This document shows, one piece after another, positions 34,909 to 47,513 of a DNA stretch of 64,000 nt. The position numbers and the translations under genes were made by a program. The stretch lies in contig CM037833.1 of assembly GCA_021234535.1 (NCBI GenBank), positions 6,811,715 to 6,875,714 of the forward strand, given 5' to 3'. This stretch comes from Stichopus chloronotus (taxonomy: Eukaryota; Echinodermata; Holothuroidea; Aspidochirotida; Stichopodidae). The notes beneath the pieces are model-generated. The model worked only from the letters and a program-made list of their open reading frames with translations, searched no databases and was not told the origin of the DNA. How positions within the stretch are numbered: position 1 is the stretch's first letter; every line of letters starts with the position of its first letter.

Positions 34909-34980
34909 CTATTGTAACTATAATGTATATATGTCTCCATCCATTCAACCTTTCCTCACACGCATTGTTTAAGTATCATC

Positions 34981-34995
34981 TTAAGGGGGGAAGGG
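34981..34995 (+). other. Polypurine tract
   Basis: AAGGGGGGAAGGG directly abuts the 3' LTR at 34996, the expected plus-strand primer position. Confidence 0.8.
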
Positions 34996-35230
34996 TGTGG
35001 TAGATTAACTCTACTAACTATACTGAAACTATCGTACTGTACCTTTAATATTACGTATCATATTTCACCATTGCATGTGCACCCCTAGATCACCTCATCT
35101 AGCCACCTTTCGTCAGAGTTACCTAGACCATTGAATAAACCAGTCGTAAAATAATATACTCAACTCTCCGGATTCCATTATTGATTGTTTTCTTGATTGT
35201 CTCCCCTTATACGGATGTGAGGATACGACA
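34996..35230 (+). repeat. 3' LTR
   Basis: 235 bp with TG...CA ends, near-identical to 30669-30903. It is followed by the target duplication TACAC. Confidence 0.95.
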
Positions 35231-35359
35231 TACACCTACTGTACTTTGGTAACAAGTTGTAAACACCATAACAACTTGATTGTACTGCACAATCCAGCAG
35301 GAATGAAACAACGATATCTTACCATTCAAAAAAATATTCAGTCGTAAAACATGAATAAG

Positions 35360-38300
35360 TTACAAGATGCTGCATGATTTCTTTTCCTTGAATGGGTTAC
35401 CACTTGCTCCAGGGATGCCAGTTAAGAGAAAGTCAGCTTCTGCATTTTGTTCACAGTATTGTTGTAATCTGCAAAGGAAAGAAATCTTTGAATAATGGCA
35501 TCCAGGAATTTTCAAGAAATTCTGAACAAAACACAATCAGGAACACAGCTACTGTACATCAGACACACTGTACATGTATTAGCCAGGCCAGCCTACAGTG
35601 TAGGATTTCTATAGTTCAACTGAGAGAATATACTGTATATGGTACTGTTGCATTGTCGCACCACCTGTGGACAATACACAGTAAAGAGCAGGTGGTGTGA
35701 AAATCCTGTTTTGAACTTACTGACCAAATTAATCATTAACAATGTTGAAAACAATGGCCACAATTTTCTTGAAAATCCATCAAACAATTAAATGATCATA
35801 CAGTGTATTACCAGCAGATTTCTCTTACAATTTCTACTTACATCATGGCTAAACATTTAAGCATTTGTGATGTCCATGGGGATAATATACTGTACAGTAC
35901 AGAACAGGACAGCACAGTATGTTACAGTATCCTGTTTACAGTACTTCGCCTCTATTTCAAAGACAGTTGAGAATTTGATATGCCCCAAGAGTTTTATTAT
36001 GAAAGCCCATACAGCACTCTGTTGTCTTCTATAAAAAAACTATTGACATCACTTACCAATAATGAATCCCAGTAACTAGGAGGTAAATTATAAGGCCCTG
36101 ACAAAAGAGACACCAACTGTTGATCTTCAGTAGAGGATTATCATTCTACAAATTCTGAATGAAGCTAACATTTTTTGTACACCAAGCAAAACAACTCCAT
36201 GTGCAGCTACTGTACAGTAATTACAGGGAAGTGCGTGAGAAAGAGAAAGATTTGGAAAACTAATGTTCATCTTGTCTAAAAGAAATCAAACTGGATCCTA
36301 TTCAATCAGACTTGACTACAGCTTAGTAACTACCCTGAGTGTGTTACACTTTTCAAAAGAACTTCATTGGAGGTACAGTAACTTTGGCAAACACAAATTT
36401 TCATACTGCACTTTACAAAAGTGGAATGCCTGGAAATTATTCAGACACACACACAATCCTACAGTATGGGTGCTGTTTCTTTATGATGGAAGTGGAAGTT
36501 GGGTACAGTAGGCATACCAGGGTTTGCATTAGAGGCAGAATTACACAAATTTGCACAAGGGCAACACAAAATCACCATAAAAATAAACCCATTGATGGAA
36601 TATCACATACACCAAGCCTACCAGATTCCAAACCGCTCCTTCTCAGTTCTCACATACAGAACGCTGACAGTACTGCATCACCTTAGGGGTACTACTGTTA
36701 AGGCCTGGAAATTGAGGAGGCATGAAATTTAGATGAAGCAAAATTTGTGGCCTCAGATATTCCCGTAATTAAATCTGGATGCATGAAATTTGAAAGAAAG
36801 TACACCTGTACTGTATCAAGAAAAAAATTAACAAGCTAAAACATGTTTTTTGAACATGTTTTTGCCAAAACCTGTGAACAGATCATCAAGCATGGTTTGG
36901 CTCTCTGATACTAAGGCAAACCATCATTAATTTATTCTCACCTACAAGAAAAGCACTTTACATGACTATTACTGTATGGATGTAGGCTGCAGTATGGCAA
37001 AATTAGTATCAAACAGCTGCTTGGTTTGCATTCACCCTTAACTCTTAAGTTTTGTTTACAATATTGAGCTCAACCCTTTTGTACAGCAGTGAATGGAGTT
37101 TATTGAATCGCTGCGAAGATGAACCAAATCCATAAAGATGTAGGGAAATTCCCAACCAAAATTTTAAGTACCTGTTCAAACCATGTGCCCAAAGAGTTGC
37201 GTTTAATGTTACTTGTAAGCCTTTTGTTTATTGTTCATGTAAAATTCCTCACAGAGCAATTCCCAGCATTTAACAACTTTCTTTTCACAACAAGTTCACA
37301 GAAATGTGAGGATTAACGTATGGTCTACAGTAGGCTAAATTATTTTTTTTTAATTATTATTAATTTTCAGGTGGGGGAGTACAGTATACAGTACAACACA
37401 TGTTTTTTACCTCTCCTTACTGCCTGAAGAAGAGGGAGGGTACTTACTAGAGAGGTCAAGAGGGAGTGTTTCTTATGATACTGTACATGTAGTAGGCTCT
37501 TAGTGTACTGTACTTGTTGGACAAATACAGTACCGTAAATACTGCACTCCAGTTATAAATTTACATGTATACTATACATTCAAACAATTGGCTAAATTAA
37601 AGGAATAAGCTGTACCCTCTTCTGAACACTAACAGTATTAGTGTAAAACAAGTTTTGACATGTGTTTTGTTTAACTTTGAAGGAAAATCTCCACTTTTAT
37701 CTTCATGTAGGACTAAAAAAAGACCAGAGAAGTTTATGTGCAACATTCCATTAATTAATGCATTTGACAAAGGCCTATTCAGGGTGGATGACTACAGTAG
37801 CTTGGCGGTTATAGTGTCCGTTTTATAATCTTTGGGTCTACCGATCAAATCCAAGCAAAACCACTTGAAAATTTTCTGGGGACACAAATTTCACTTGTTC
37901 AGTAAAGCTCATAACAGATGTTTTGATGGGGTTGTCTGGGTTCCTGTTGTCTGATTTTGGTCTTATCCACTTCTGCCTCCAGTTGCTCGGCACAGCTGAT
38001 GTGCTGCTCAGCTTGCAAGTCTTCTACCCCTCCCAGCAAAAAGTTGGTATAATGGGTGATAGTGTACTGTACACTCTTGTCCAACAGGTGAGGAAGTTAA
38101 ATGGCAGTACAAGAATCAGGTTTGGGTTGGCATTGCAATGGTTACACCATCTTGATACCCTCTGGACACATGGAGAAAATGAGGCGAATCTCACTGGTGT
38201 TCCTCCACAAGGAACATGGTATAAGGTCGTTGATTTACAGTGGCCAATATGGCATGAGTTTCCTGATCAGCTACCTTTCAAATTCAAATAACTAACAACA

Positions 38301-39590
38301 CAGTACACAGCCTGCAATGTTGCAGGCCTTTGTAGGCTACAGTAGACCTATACTGGCTGCTATCCAGTCAAAACGTCCTCAGACCAACATGTCCTTGCTT
38401 TTCAGTGTTGTATAGAGATGGTCATTCTACCCCACCATATGCCAAAGGTCATACACAGATCAGTCTTCCAGTGTTTACCCAGATTTATTTAACTTTTTCT
38501 TTATTTCCCTCAGTACAGTCAAATTAGACAACAGAACACATTAAAAATAGAAAACTTAGACCCTGCTCTCAGAAAGGTTGCGCAACACTTTCCTGATTGG
38601 TAGATCACAAATGGCAATCGCCTCACTCCATTACATAGTCAACCATTTGACCTGTGATTAGTCAATGTCAGCATCTATCCCGTGATCCTTAGCAGTTCGG
38701 TGTGGGTCGATCCAGCGACCTCGCCACGCCTCTGACTCTCTGGACATCAAACCGTAAACTTCGTCTGTTTCTCTGTACACTATGTAGGCCTCCGTCATCT
38801 CATCTCTCTGTTCCTCTTCCTTCCTTTCATCATCAATTTGATTCTTGTTAATTTATGTGCCAGTCGAATCAGCAATAAATGGAACTTTAATCGCTAAATC
38901 TCTATCTTGGTTCTGACATCTCTCTCATTGGGTTTAACATCCGTCGCTGGGGCAGTCACTTCACGACTGTGAACCCCGCCTAAAACAACCTTATTTCACA
39001 TTAGTTACAAAACGTCCCTGTGGTATGATAGGCCTAGCCTACATGGTACACACAAATGTCCCCCAAATGACAGAAGATTCGAACATGAGTAAGAATTAAA
39101 CTGCAACTTCAGACCTGGAGGAAAAGTATGAGGAACTTGGAACTTAACAGAGACTAAGTTACAGTACTAGGGCCTACTGTACTTTCAAGGACAAGGAGGG
39201 ATTCAGGAAAACATTTAGCCCTCTTTACGATTACAAGTAGAAAGGACCAAAAAGAGATGCTGATGCGAAGTGAAATTTGCACAAAATTTAAGGCACTCTA
39301 CTATGTTAACAAATAACATCAGGCTGAAGCAAGCCTTGGCCTATTTTAAAACTCTGGCCTAGGGAGCCTACATCATGTCGAGTTTGACCTTACACTAGGC
39401 CTAGCCCTTGTTGCATTAACCTTGCTATAACGATGTAACAATGGACAAGGTTTAGGCGGTGACTAAGATTTAATAATTCGCAGAAAACTTACTCGTAGGC
39501 TACATCAGAAACTTTCATCCTCTCAATATCTTTTTCCCTTCTTAATTGCTCCACCGTCTTTTTCATTGAGATATCTGCACTACTAGACAT
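35360..39590 (-). CDS. G-protein gamma subunit, complete, 2 coding exons
   Basis: On the minus strand, exon 1 is 39590-39493 (98 nt) and exon 2 is 35468-35360 (109 nt). The junction phases match (two bases plus one base make a Glu codon), giving 68 residues plus a stop, the usual size of a gamma subunit. The N-terminus [20 protein letters not shown] and the following [12 protein letters not shown] form the coiled-coil helix that binds G-beta. The second part contains [15 protein letters not shown], the conserved NPF motif (GNPFKEKK) and the C-terminal CaaX box CSIL. A final Leu predicts geranylgeranylation and membrane attachment. It most resembles the GNG5/GNG10/GNG12 types; the exact paralogue is not decided. 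The intron is about 4.0 kb. A retrotransposon lies just downstream, perhaps within its 3' UTR. Confidence 0.95.
35469..37790. other. G-gamma intron, 3' half, no gene
   Basis: Non-coding DNA rich in ACTGTACAGTA-type palindromic words. No exon is supported on either strand. Confidence 0.5.
37796..37858 (+). ncRNA. Degenerate tRNA-derived SINE head
   Basis: The sequence has the layout of a tRNA-like SINE: a GCTTGG start that can pair with CCAAGC at the end, an A-box-like GGCGGTTATAGTGTCC, and a B-box-like GGTCTACCGATCAAATCC. It is probably not a functional tRNA, because the anticodon arm and B box are degenerate. The extent of the SINE body downstream is unclear. Confidence 0.4.
38406..38990 (+). 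repeat. 600-bp dispersed repeat, copy A (in G-gamma intron)
   Basis: Starts TGTTGTATAGAGATGGTCATTC. Contains CATTTGACCTGTGATT, TTAATTTATGTGCCAGTC and an internal AATAAATGGAACT, and ends near CGCTGGGGCAGTCAC, CGACTGTGAACCCC and TTATTTCACATTAGT. Copies B (58658) and C (55816) share the same order of words. A TG start and an AATAAA about 120 bases before the end suggest solo LTRs, but no internal region is seen. Confidence 0.75.
38995..39492. other. G-gamma intron, 5' end, no feature
   Basis: Non-coding sequence containing several TAGGCCTA-type words. Confidence 0.45.
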
Positions 39591-41649
39591 TGTGAAATGG
39601 TTTGGTTTTCAAGAAACTGTGTTCTTTTTCGTCAACCGGATTTTATGGCCGCCGCTTTACCTACTGTCTGTCAGTCAGCGTCAGTCTCTAGCTCTCACAG
39701 TACAGGAGCTAGCCGAGCATCTGCTGGTTGTATGTATTCAGTGTACTACATACAGTATTGCATTGTCTGCACAAAGTGACATAAGGTATCATGCATACAT
39801 ACATATAATGCAGTACGTACATACGTTGCTGTGTGCAGTGCGGTGCACGAGTACACCATGACGAGGTTTGGATCTCAGCTCATGCAATCGCGAGATGGAA
39901 GTTCAGTGTTATTGTTTCCTTACAATCATACAACGAGGATACAGTACATGTGCAGGGAAAAGTAACTGTTATTCTCATTCGTACTTTTTTTATTGTTTCA
40001 AGGAAGCAAACACTATTCAATGATTTTCACAAACACACAAAATCGGCAAAATTAAATCGGCAAGATAAAGTGTGTAGGGAGGGTTTGGGGACTGAAATCG
40101 GCAATGCTTAGAAGGTTGATCGAGCAGCTAGCTGAAGTCATACAATTGCATAAGGTTTTTACTAGAAAATGAAATGTCATAGACATGCATTGTGTAAAAC
40201 GGCTTACTTATGTTTGTGTGGTGTTGTCACTACTTTCACTTTTTTTTCCTTCATATCATCCCATGTTTGGCGAAATTTAAAGGCAAATATCAGACTGTGT
40301 ATCACTACCACCATAAGGCAGCAGTTACTAGGGCGTGGGAACAATTTGCACGCCATACGTAATACGCTATTTGCATGCATAATATCCCCATGGTAACTTA
40401 AAGTAAATGTCCTATAGCGCCCTCGTTATATTTTGAAGTATCAATAGTGACTATTGAAACAAATTTTGTCTTCTCTTACTTTTACCTCTGATTTATCCGG
40501 TAAGAGTTCTGCATCCTCTAAAACTCGTCAAATACTTCACCGGTAAATTCTTGTCGTTTTCATTTCCTTCATTTGGAGTGCCTCAATCCTATAATGCCGA
40601 GATTTCCGTAACCAACACTTTGGCAACTGCCAAGCTGCTGCAGACTGTAGGACTGGCTTAGTTGAGCGAAATTTTAACGTGTATACAGTAATGTATATGT
40701 GTTGTGTACTACCATAACTTGCATAAACGTAGGTACTTTCTTAAGGTTATGTTATGCCTGTGGTCACTGTGCGATGTTCTCCTACTAGACTTAGATAAAA
40801 GTTAGGCCTAAGTTTACGAAGGAACTAGGCCTACTAAGTTCTAAAAGTACTTTGTAAACTTGGAGTAACTTTAGAATACCCCGCCATGCGAAAGATCCTT
40901 AGGCCTAGTTAAAATTTATTGGCTACACCGATAAATTGTCTGACCACTTGGTAACATGTGCAGAATTAATATTGGGAAAATGAATCACCACAGACTAGCT
41001 AGGCTATGCTAGAGTCCAAAAACATTTCTATGTCCAAAGGTTTCCTTTTCAGTGGCTACTGTACATCGGCTCCATCGTGAAGAAATATTTTAAGCAATGC
41101 TCTGATGTTAAGATATTTATGAAAATGTTTTCCAATTTACGAAAATCTAAGTTCAACAGCTTTCCCTTTAGTGGCCTACAACTTGTTAATCATTGATCCA
41201 AATCCTTATACAGTACCTGTGTACTATCATTCTAGGTGCCACCATGCAATACGGAATCGCACACACATGATATTGTAGGCATACTGTAGCCTATGCAATG
41301 CGACTTTGCAAGCAGCCTTTGTCAGCACATTGTAGGCCTAATTCCACTTACTGTTCATACTGTATGTTGCAACTACACATCCAGTATGTTTGCATTTATA
41401 GTGGGCCTACTGCACATCCACAAGGCACTTGCAGACTAACAAACCAACCTGCTTATTGGTATACTGTGGCAGGATACTCTACTGTGTCGCAGAACTTCTT
41501 ACTTGTCGACAATGATACTCTGATTTTAGAATACAGCTAGCCTACTGTATGGTAGGTCCAATGAATTTCATTTGTTATTTCGCTCTATGGATTGCTATAT
41601 TTCCCTGAATACTGAGGGTCTGTTCTCTCTCACAGTACATCACTTTAAA
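39591..41649. other. Divergent intergenic region between G-gamma and DNAAF1
   Basis: About 2.06 kb separates the two start codons, which point away from each other. The region must hold both promoters and 5' leaders. TAGGCCTA-type and ACTGTAC-type words are frequent. No CpG-rich island or clear TATA box could be placed with confidence, and no exon is supported. Confidence 0.45.
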
Positions 41650-44600
41650 ATGCCAGCGATTGTAGAAATAGATGATGCCGATACAGTACAAGCAGACAGC
41701 GTCATGGGGACTCCTGCGGATCAAAACGTGACATCATCAGAAATAGATAAAGAGAGTCTAATCATGAAATGTTCAGAGGAAAATAAGATAACAGGGAAAC
41801 TCATCAACCACCAGGACTCTCACAAAGATTGTGGCAAGAATGTTAAAGATGTGAACAAGAGTGGAAAAGGTGATGGAGAGAACTTGCCGCCAGAAAGCAA
41901 AGAAAAGGATGATGACAGGTGTCCCAGGTATTTGCTTTCCTGCATGAAAGCTAACTTTTGTTGCATTTTGTTATGGTTGACAAGCTCTACTGTAGCAATC
42001 TCTAACAGGGCAGTGTTACATACACTTCTGAGATCTAATTTTTCCATACATACAAACCAGCCCTCTATTGTGAAGTTACTGTATGTAAACGAAAAATAGC
42101 AATTTGTGGTAACGCTTAACAAAATGAATATATACTAATGCCTTAAAATTTGTGACAGTACAATAATGGGCAGTTGTTGTATCGACCAAGAGGTGTTGTT
42201 CATGGAGTGATGTTTAACACTTTGTAGCTTACATCGCAATTGGTGCTAGCATACCAAATGACCATGTGATAATTTGAAACATTTAATTTTCCTCTTTTTC
42301 TTTGCATTTCCGATACATCAATCAAAACCTTCAACAAGGAAGTAGGGGCATTAAGGCCATCATCATGCTCGAATTACTGTATTCAATTGACCCAATAGAT
42401 GCAGCTTATCTTGAATCATCCTCCTCCCTTACTCTCAGTCTCTCCTCAAAAGATAACTTTCAATATGAAATTATGCCCCAATGCAGAACCGAAAAGAGTC
42501 TTTGGTTGTGAAGACGGTGTTGTGGCTTGATACGTTAAATTTAGCGTACAGCAGACTGCTGCTACAGTATGTACCTTCTCTGTGATGCATGTATACTGTA
42601 CCGTATGCTGTCAGATTGACTCAGAGGGCTTGTTTTTTGAAACATCACTATGATAGATCAAAGGCTAAAACCTTTCGTACCTGCTGTTGCAGTGTGAAGT
42701 TCCTACCATAAGAGAAAAGAAAGCAGTTGTCCGTATGTTATGCCCGGATGTACTGTACGTACTGTACTGTGCAGTAATGTACACAAAGTGTAATGAACAG
42801 CAAATTGATTGCTCTGCATATATCCAATTTTTTTTTTTTTTTGCATACTACGAACTCCAACCCCTTTACTATTCTACTTTTCATACTAAAAACCAAAGAA
42901 ATTGTCCACACAGGGCTGTACAGTATATTGGAACATACAGCCCTGTTTGATTTATTCCACTGACCAGTGTATGTTAATGAGAGTATCCCTCTCCATCACC
43001 AATCATGTATAACTATGTACTTTATGCAACTACACTATTATTAATCACAGTATATGAGTTTTTTGTACATATACCAGTCCAGTACTGTAGCTCTTACCAA
43101 CAGAAACTGCAAATTCGTTTCAGATAAGTATTTATAAAATCCCTGTCCTGACAATTCAAATTACAATTTCGTTGTAATTGCTCACTTTCCAAGGATGCTA
43201 CTGTACGAAGTGGATAGTTCATTTCATTCCTGGCATAAATTTTGGGACACGTCAAGCTAATGAATGCTGAGTATTGATTTTCCATTCAGCAAAGAGAAGG
43301 AATATTTTACCATTTCTTTATTTGATAGTAAATGTTTTTTTTTTCTTCTTTTTTTCTTCTTTTTTCAGAATGACACCCAAAGGTCTGCTGGATTTGTGCA
43401 AGCAACACAAACTGTATCGAACTCCATACTTGAACGATGTGCTTTATCTTCACTACAAAGGTAACAACATACAGTGCACTGTGCACAACATCATTTGATT
43501 GGTTGATTTTGTTATCTTTTTATTGATTTATTAAGTCATTGGTTGATTGATTTGTTGATTAATGGTTTAATTTTTCAATTTATGTGATTGATATATGGTG
43601 TTTTAGTTTTTTTACATCCTATCAGTTTGTCTGTTTCTTGTTCCAATCAGCCATGATCAATCTCTAATGTCTACATACACTGTAAGCTACCTCAATAAAG
43701 AGTTCGTGAAGTCTCTTTAATATGCTCCGATTGGTAGACTTTACAACAGTATTTGTTGACCCCAAGAAACCCTGTTAGTGATAGCAAGGATGCTTTGATC
43801 TCTCTCCTATACTACAATGCGTCTTGTCAAGACCAAGACTAAGGAAACGTCTGCACTGACAGGATTACTGTATGTGGCAGGTAGTCATTGCTTGAGTAAA
43901 CAGAGCGAGCAGAAGATGCGAACCAAGTCTCTAGTAGGGGAAAAAAAAACACCTCATGTTTCATGATTTGTGTGTTGAGGGATCTTTTGCTGCTTCCATT
44001 ATTACATGTTGGTTTAAAACAACATACTTTCATTTTGCTAGTCAAGTGTTTTGTTTGACATTGTTAGTGATTTAATTACATTCAAGTTGTAAACTATCAC
44101 CTGTATTATTCATTACCCTGTAACTATCTCAGTCACAGTAGTAGTTTTATCTCCTTGCAGGTTACTCAAAGATAGAAAACCTAGATGCCTACACTGGCCT
44201 TAAAGCTCTCTACCTAGAATGCAACGGCATCAATAAAATAGAAAACTTGGACCACCAGACTGAGCTGAGGTGCTTGTACCTGCAGCACAACCTCATTTCA
44301 AAATTAGAAAACCTTGAGCCACTGGCCGAGCTGGACACAATCAGCGTCAGCAACAATTACATATCTCGGATCGAAAATCTTGGTGAGTCGGACGTGAGGT
44401 GTCAAAACGTGTCCTCCATAGCATCGAAAAATGGACGTAGTGTAGCATAGTTGTCTCCTTTTTTTTTTTTTTTTACCTAATTTGGACAATCCAGAATTTT
44501 CATCATACTTTACATGGATGTGCTGTAGATCAGCATCAACATCATTGGTCAAAACATTGCAGTATTCCACCAGTACTGTACATTATTATGAGCGGCGCTG

Positions 44601-47449
44601 ATCAACCAGGCCTAGGGTTCCCCTGACTACAGTAACCATCTGTCCCAAGTAATAAGGATTGTCCTGTTTTTGAAAGGGAAAGTGGATGTCCCAGCCTTTA
44701 AGACAAAACGTCCTGATTTTCTCAAAAGCAATATGCATATAGCTGTTACATTCTGCTTACTTTTCTTTATGGGCAGGTGCAGTAAAAATTAATTTGCTTT
44801 TAGGGAACCCTCACCATCAAACCTCCCAGGATCAAATCAGGGAAGGAAGATTTTCTGCTCCAGTGCATTTGATGAGTTTGTGACCTTTCTCTGGCCATGG
44901 CCATTTCCAGTGGATTGACATTGATCGGATGAGAGACGCAAATGTTGGAAGAATGATTCCTTCAGGGTACTCATTCTGTACTTCTCCCACTCATATTACA
45001 TCACTAGTAGTGTTGAACAGTATCACACAGTGTGGATGGGTCCTAAAAATTGGACTACAGCAGCACAGCCTTTGAGTCCACAGTCCTTGGGGTTGATCAT
45101 ATTATATGAAACAGTGAGTAGTACAAAAGCACATCAACAAGACTGAATTCAGTCGTTCTTACAAGCACACAGGGATAAGCTTATGTAGTACAATCTGATA
45201 ACAGTCCAAGGAATTGTTGTATCGGCCCACTATTGCTGTAAGTGTTGTTGTAGAGACTAGTCTTATTTTACCAGTATGTCAAACTTTCCTTGGATAAAGT
45301 ATACAAATGTGTCAAATCAATGTTAACCGATTTCTATTCTTCAGGTTGTTTGAAGGTACTGAACACCCTTCAAATAGCCCACAATAGGCTGGACCATGGC
45401 TGAAGACCTGGAGGGACTGCAGGGAATGTGAAAACCTCAGCGTCATCGACCTCTCTCATAACAGAATAGAAGATCCCGCTATTGTCGATGTTCTTGGCTC
45501 CATGAAGACACTGGTTCGTTGACCTCATATGTATTTTTTTAAATAATAAATCTCAATTTTTTGTACATATCAAGATTTGCCCTAGATTGTTCCAAAAGTT
45601 AGCATACACTTCAATGTTCATGTTTTTTGGTTTTTTTTAAATTTCAAAAAGTTGAGATGTTCCAGCATTGACCAAGTGAGCAACACTTACTCATCTTTCA
45701 TGTTATTACTCACTCATGGTTTAATCCGTTACTCTGTTCTTTCATGTTACTACTCATTCATGTTTTAATCCTTCACTGAGTTTAAGTCCCATATACGGCT
45801 ATGCTTGACTTCACTATCAGTGAGCTATATGAAGGACTTATATCATAATGAAGCAACATGGATGGAGTTATAAAGGGACAAATTTACATAAGTTGTTCAA
45901 GACATATACAGAGCAAGAAAAATGCAACGAGATCAAAATTACAAATTGCATAACCTTTGTTGCCAATGGTAAAGAAAAGTATAGGTAAGTAGGTACTGTA
46001 GAGTCCAGCAAACAGATGTACATTGTGTGAATTACAACAAGTCAAAAAAAAAAAGATTGTCCTGACTTTTACATAGCTAGTTAAGAAAGAAAATGTATGG
46101 CTATATCACATTTGCAAGTTACACCTTATCAAACTACAGTTCCACTGTAGCTATAGCAAGCTCACTGGGGAATATATTTCAACATGCCTTGCAAGCACCC
46201 ATCCTGTTCACAAGCACCTTCAAAAAAAGTATGCAAAAATATTTCAATATCTCCAACAAGCTGTGAATGCTGGGTATATCCACAGTGGTGTCTATTTTTG
46301 TTTTGGAGTGTTTCATAGCCAGTGAAGAGGGGGGGGGGGGCAGAATCTGGGAAGAATGGTTTTACTAAGGGGGTCAGATATTCTGTTATAGTCGATGTTG
46401 CCATGTCTTGCTGATGGGATATGTAGACCTACTTTCTCATCATATCTTTTTGCCATGTTTCCCTGCAATTTAATTTCCTTCAGGAATGATTTATTGCATG
46501 AAATGTATTGTGGACTTGAAAAAAGAGGAAAATTTGTCAAGAGACGAGTTATGACTACTTAAGTTTAAACCTGGAATCATCAATATGCGATTTGTAGGGA
46601 AACGATGTAGATTTGAAAACCTGCTGTACAGGTCATCGCATTGCATCTGAAAATACTAATTACATGAATATATTCCTCTTGCCTTTCAGAGGGTTCTCAA
46701 TCTGATGGGTAATACTGTCATCAAACACATCAAGAATTACCGGAAGACCATGGTCTTGAAATGTGTGAGTAGTTCCTTTCATATTTCCTCCACCTGCAGA
46801 GTCATTCCATGTAAATACCGTACCATTGATTCTTGTGTTGGGTAATTCGTCTAATGGTGGGGTAAAGAGGCTGTATGACGGACTTTCCCCTACTCTTCTG
46901 TGTTTGTCTTCCTCTTCAGTTCATCCCAGAGATGGGGTGCTTCCCTGGATACACATTTGCAGTTCATTTGAAGAGAGATTGTTCACAGAATTATGTTGTT
47001 TTTTTTTTCTCGTAGCTGTTGCTCCTTGAGGTGACACAGAATTAATTTTTAACATGTTAACCAGACTTAACTTGTCTCATTTTTAGTTCATTTTAGTTCT
47101 CTAATACTAAGCTTGTAAAAAAAAAAAAGATAGTCAAATCAGGTTACCAGAAAAATATAAGGTCATTCGAGAGAGGTTTTGGAGGGACGCATTCTTAGGC
47201 ATGACACAAGGTTGTGGGTAAACACGACAGAGGGAGACAACTGCTGTTAGGAATAGCAGTGGAAAGATAGTAATGATGATGATGGAGATGACATTGATTA
47301 TGATACTGATGTGGCAGAGGAGGAAGAAAATGAGGATGTTGATGATGGGGATGATGATAAAGGATGGAGATGGTGATGTTTACAATGATTGTTATGATGT
47401 TGATGATGATGATGATGATGATGATGATAATGATGATGATGATGATGAT

Positions 47450-47513
<64 letters not shown>

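Larger units (their letters stand above)
30669..35230 (+). mobile_element. Ty3/gypsy LTR retrotransposon, nearly complete
   Basis: The element is 4562 bp with two 235-bp LTRs (30669-30903 and 34996-35230), a primer site, gag and pol in a -1 frame arrangement, and a polypurine tract. The 5-base sequence TACAC flanks both sides (30664-30668 and 35231-35235) as a target duplication. The LTRs have TG...CA ends and differ at about 6 of 235 sites, so the insertion is relatively young. The coding region carries four in-frame stops (31407, 32651, 33192, 34509) and two later frame breaks (near 32967 and 34818), so this copy is not autonomous. It lies 129 bp from the stop codon of the G-gamma gene, on the opposite strand. 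Confidence 0.95.

Noticed and set aside
37923..38291. 122-codon plus-strand frame with many Leu and Trp
   Set aside because: Lies in the G-gamma intron just after a tRNA-like SINE head, with no domain, splice support or conserved motif; more likely repeat body.
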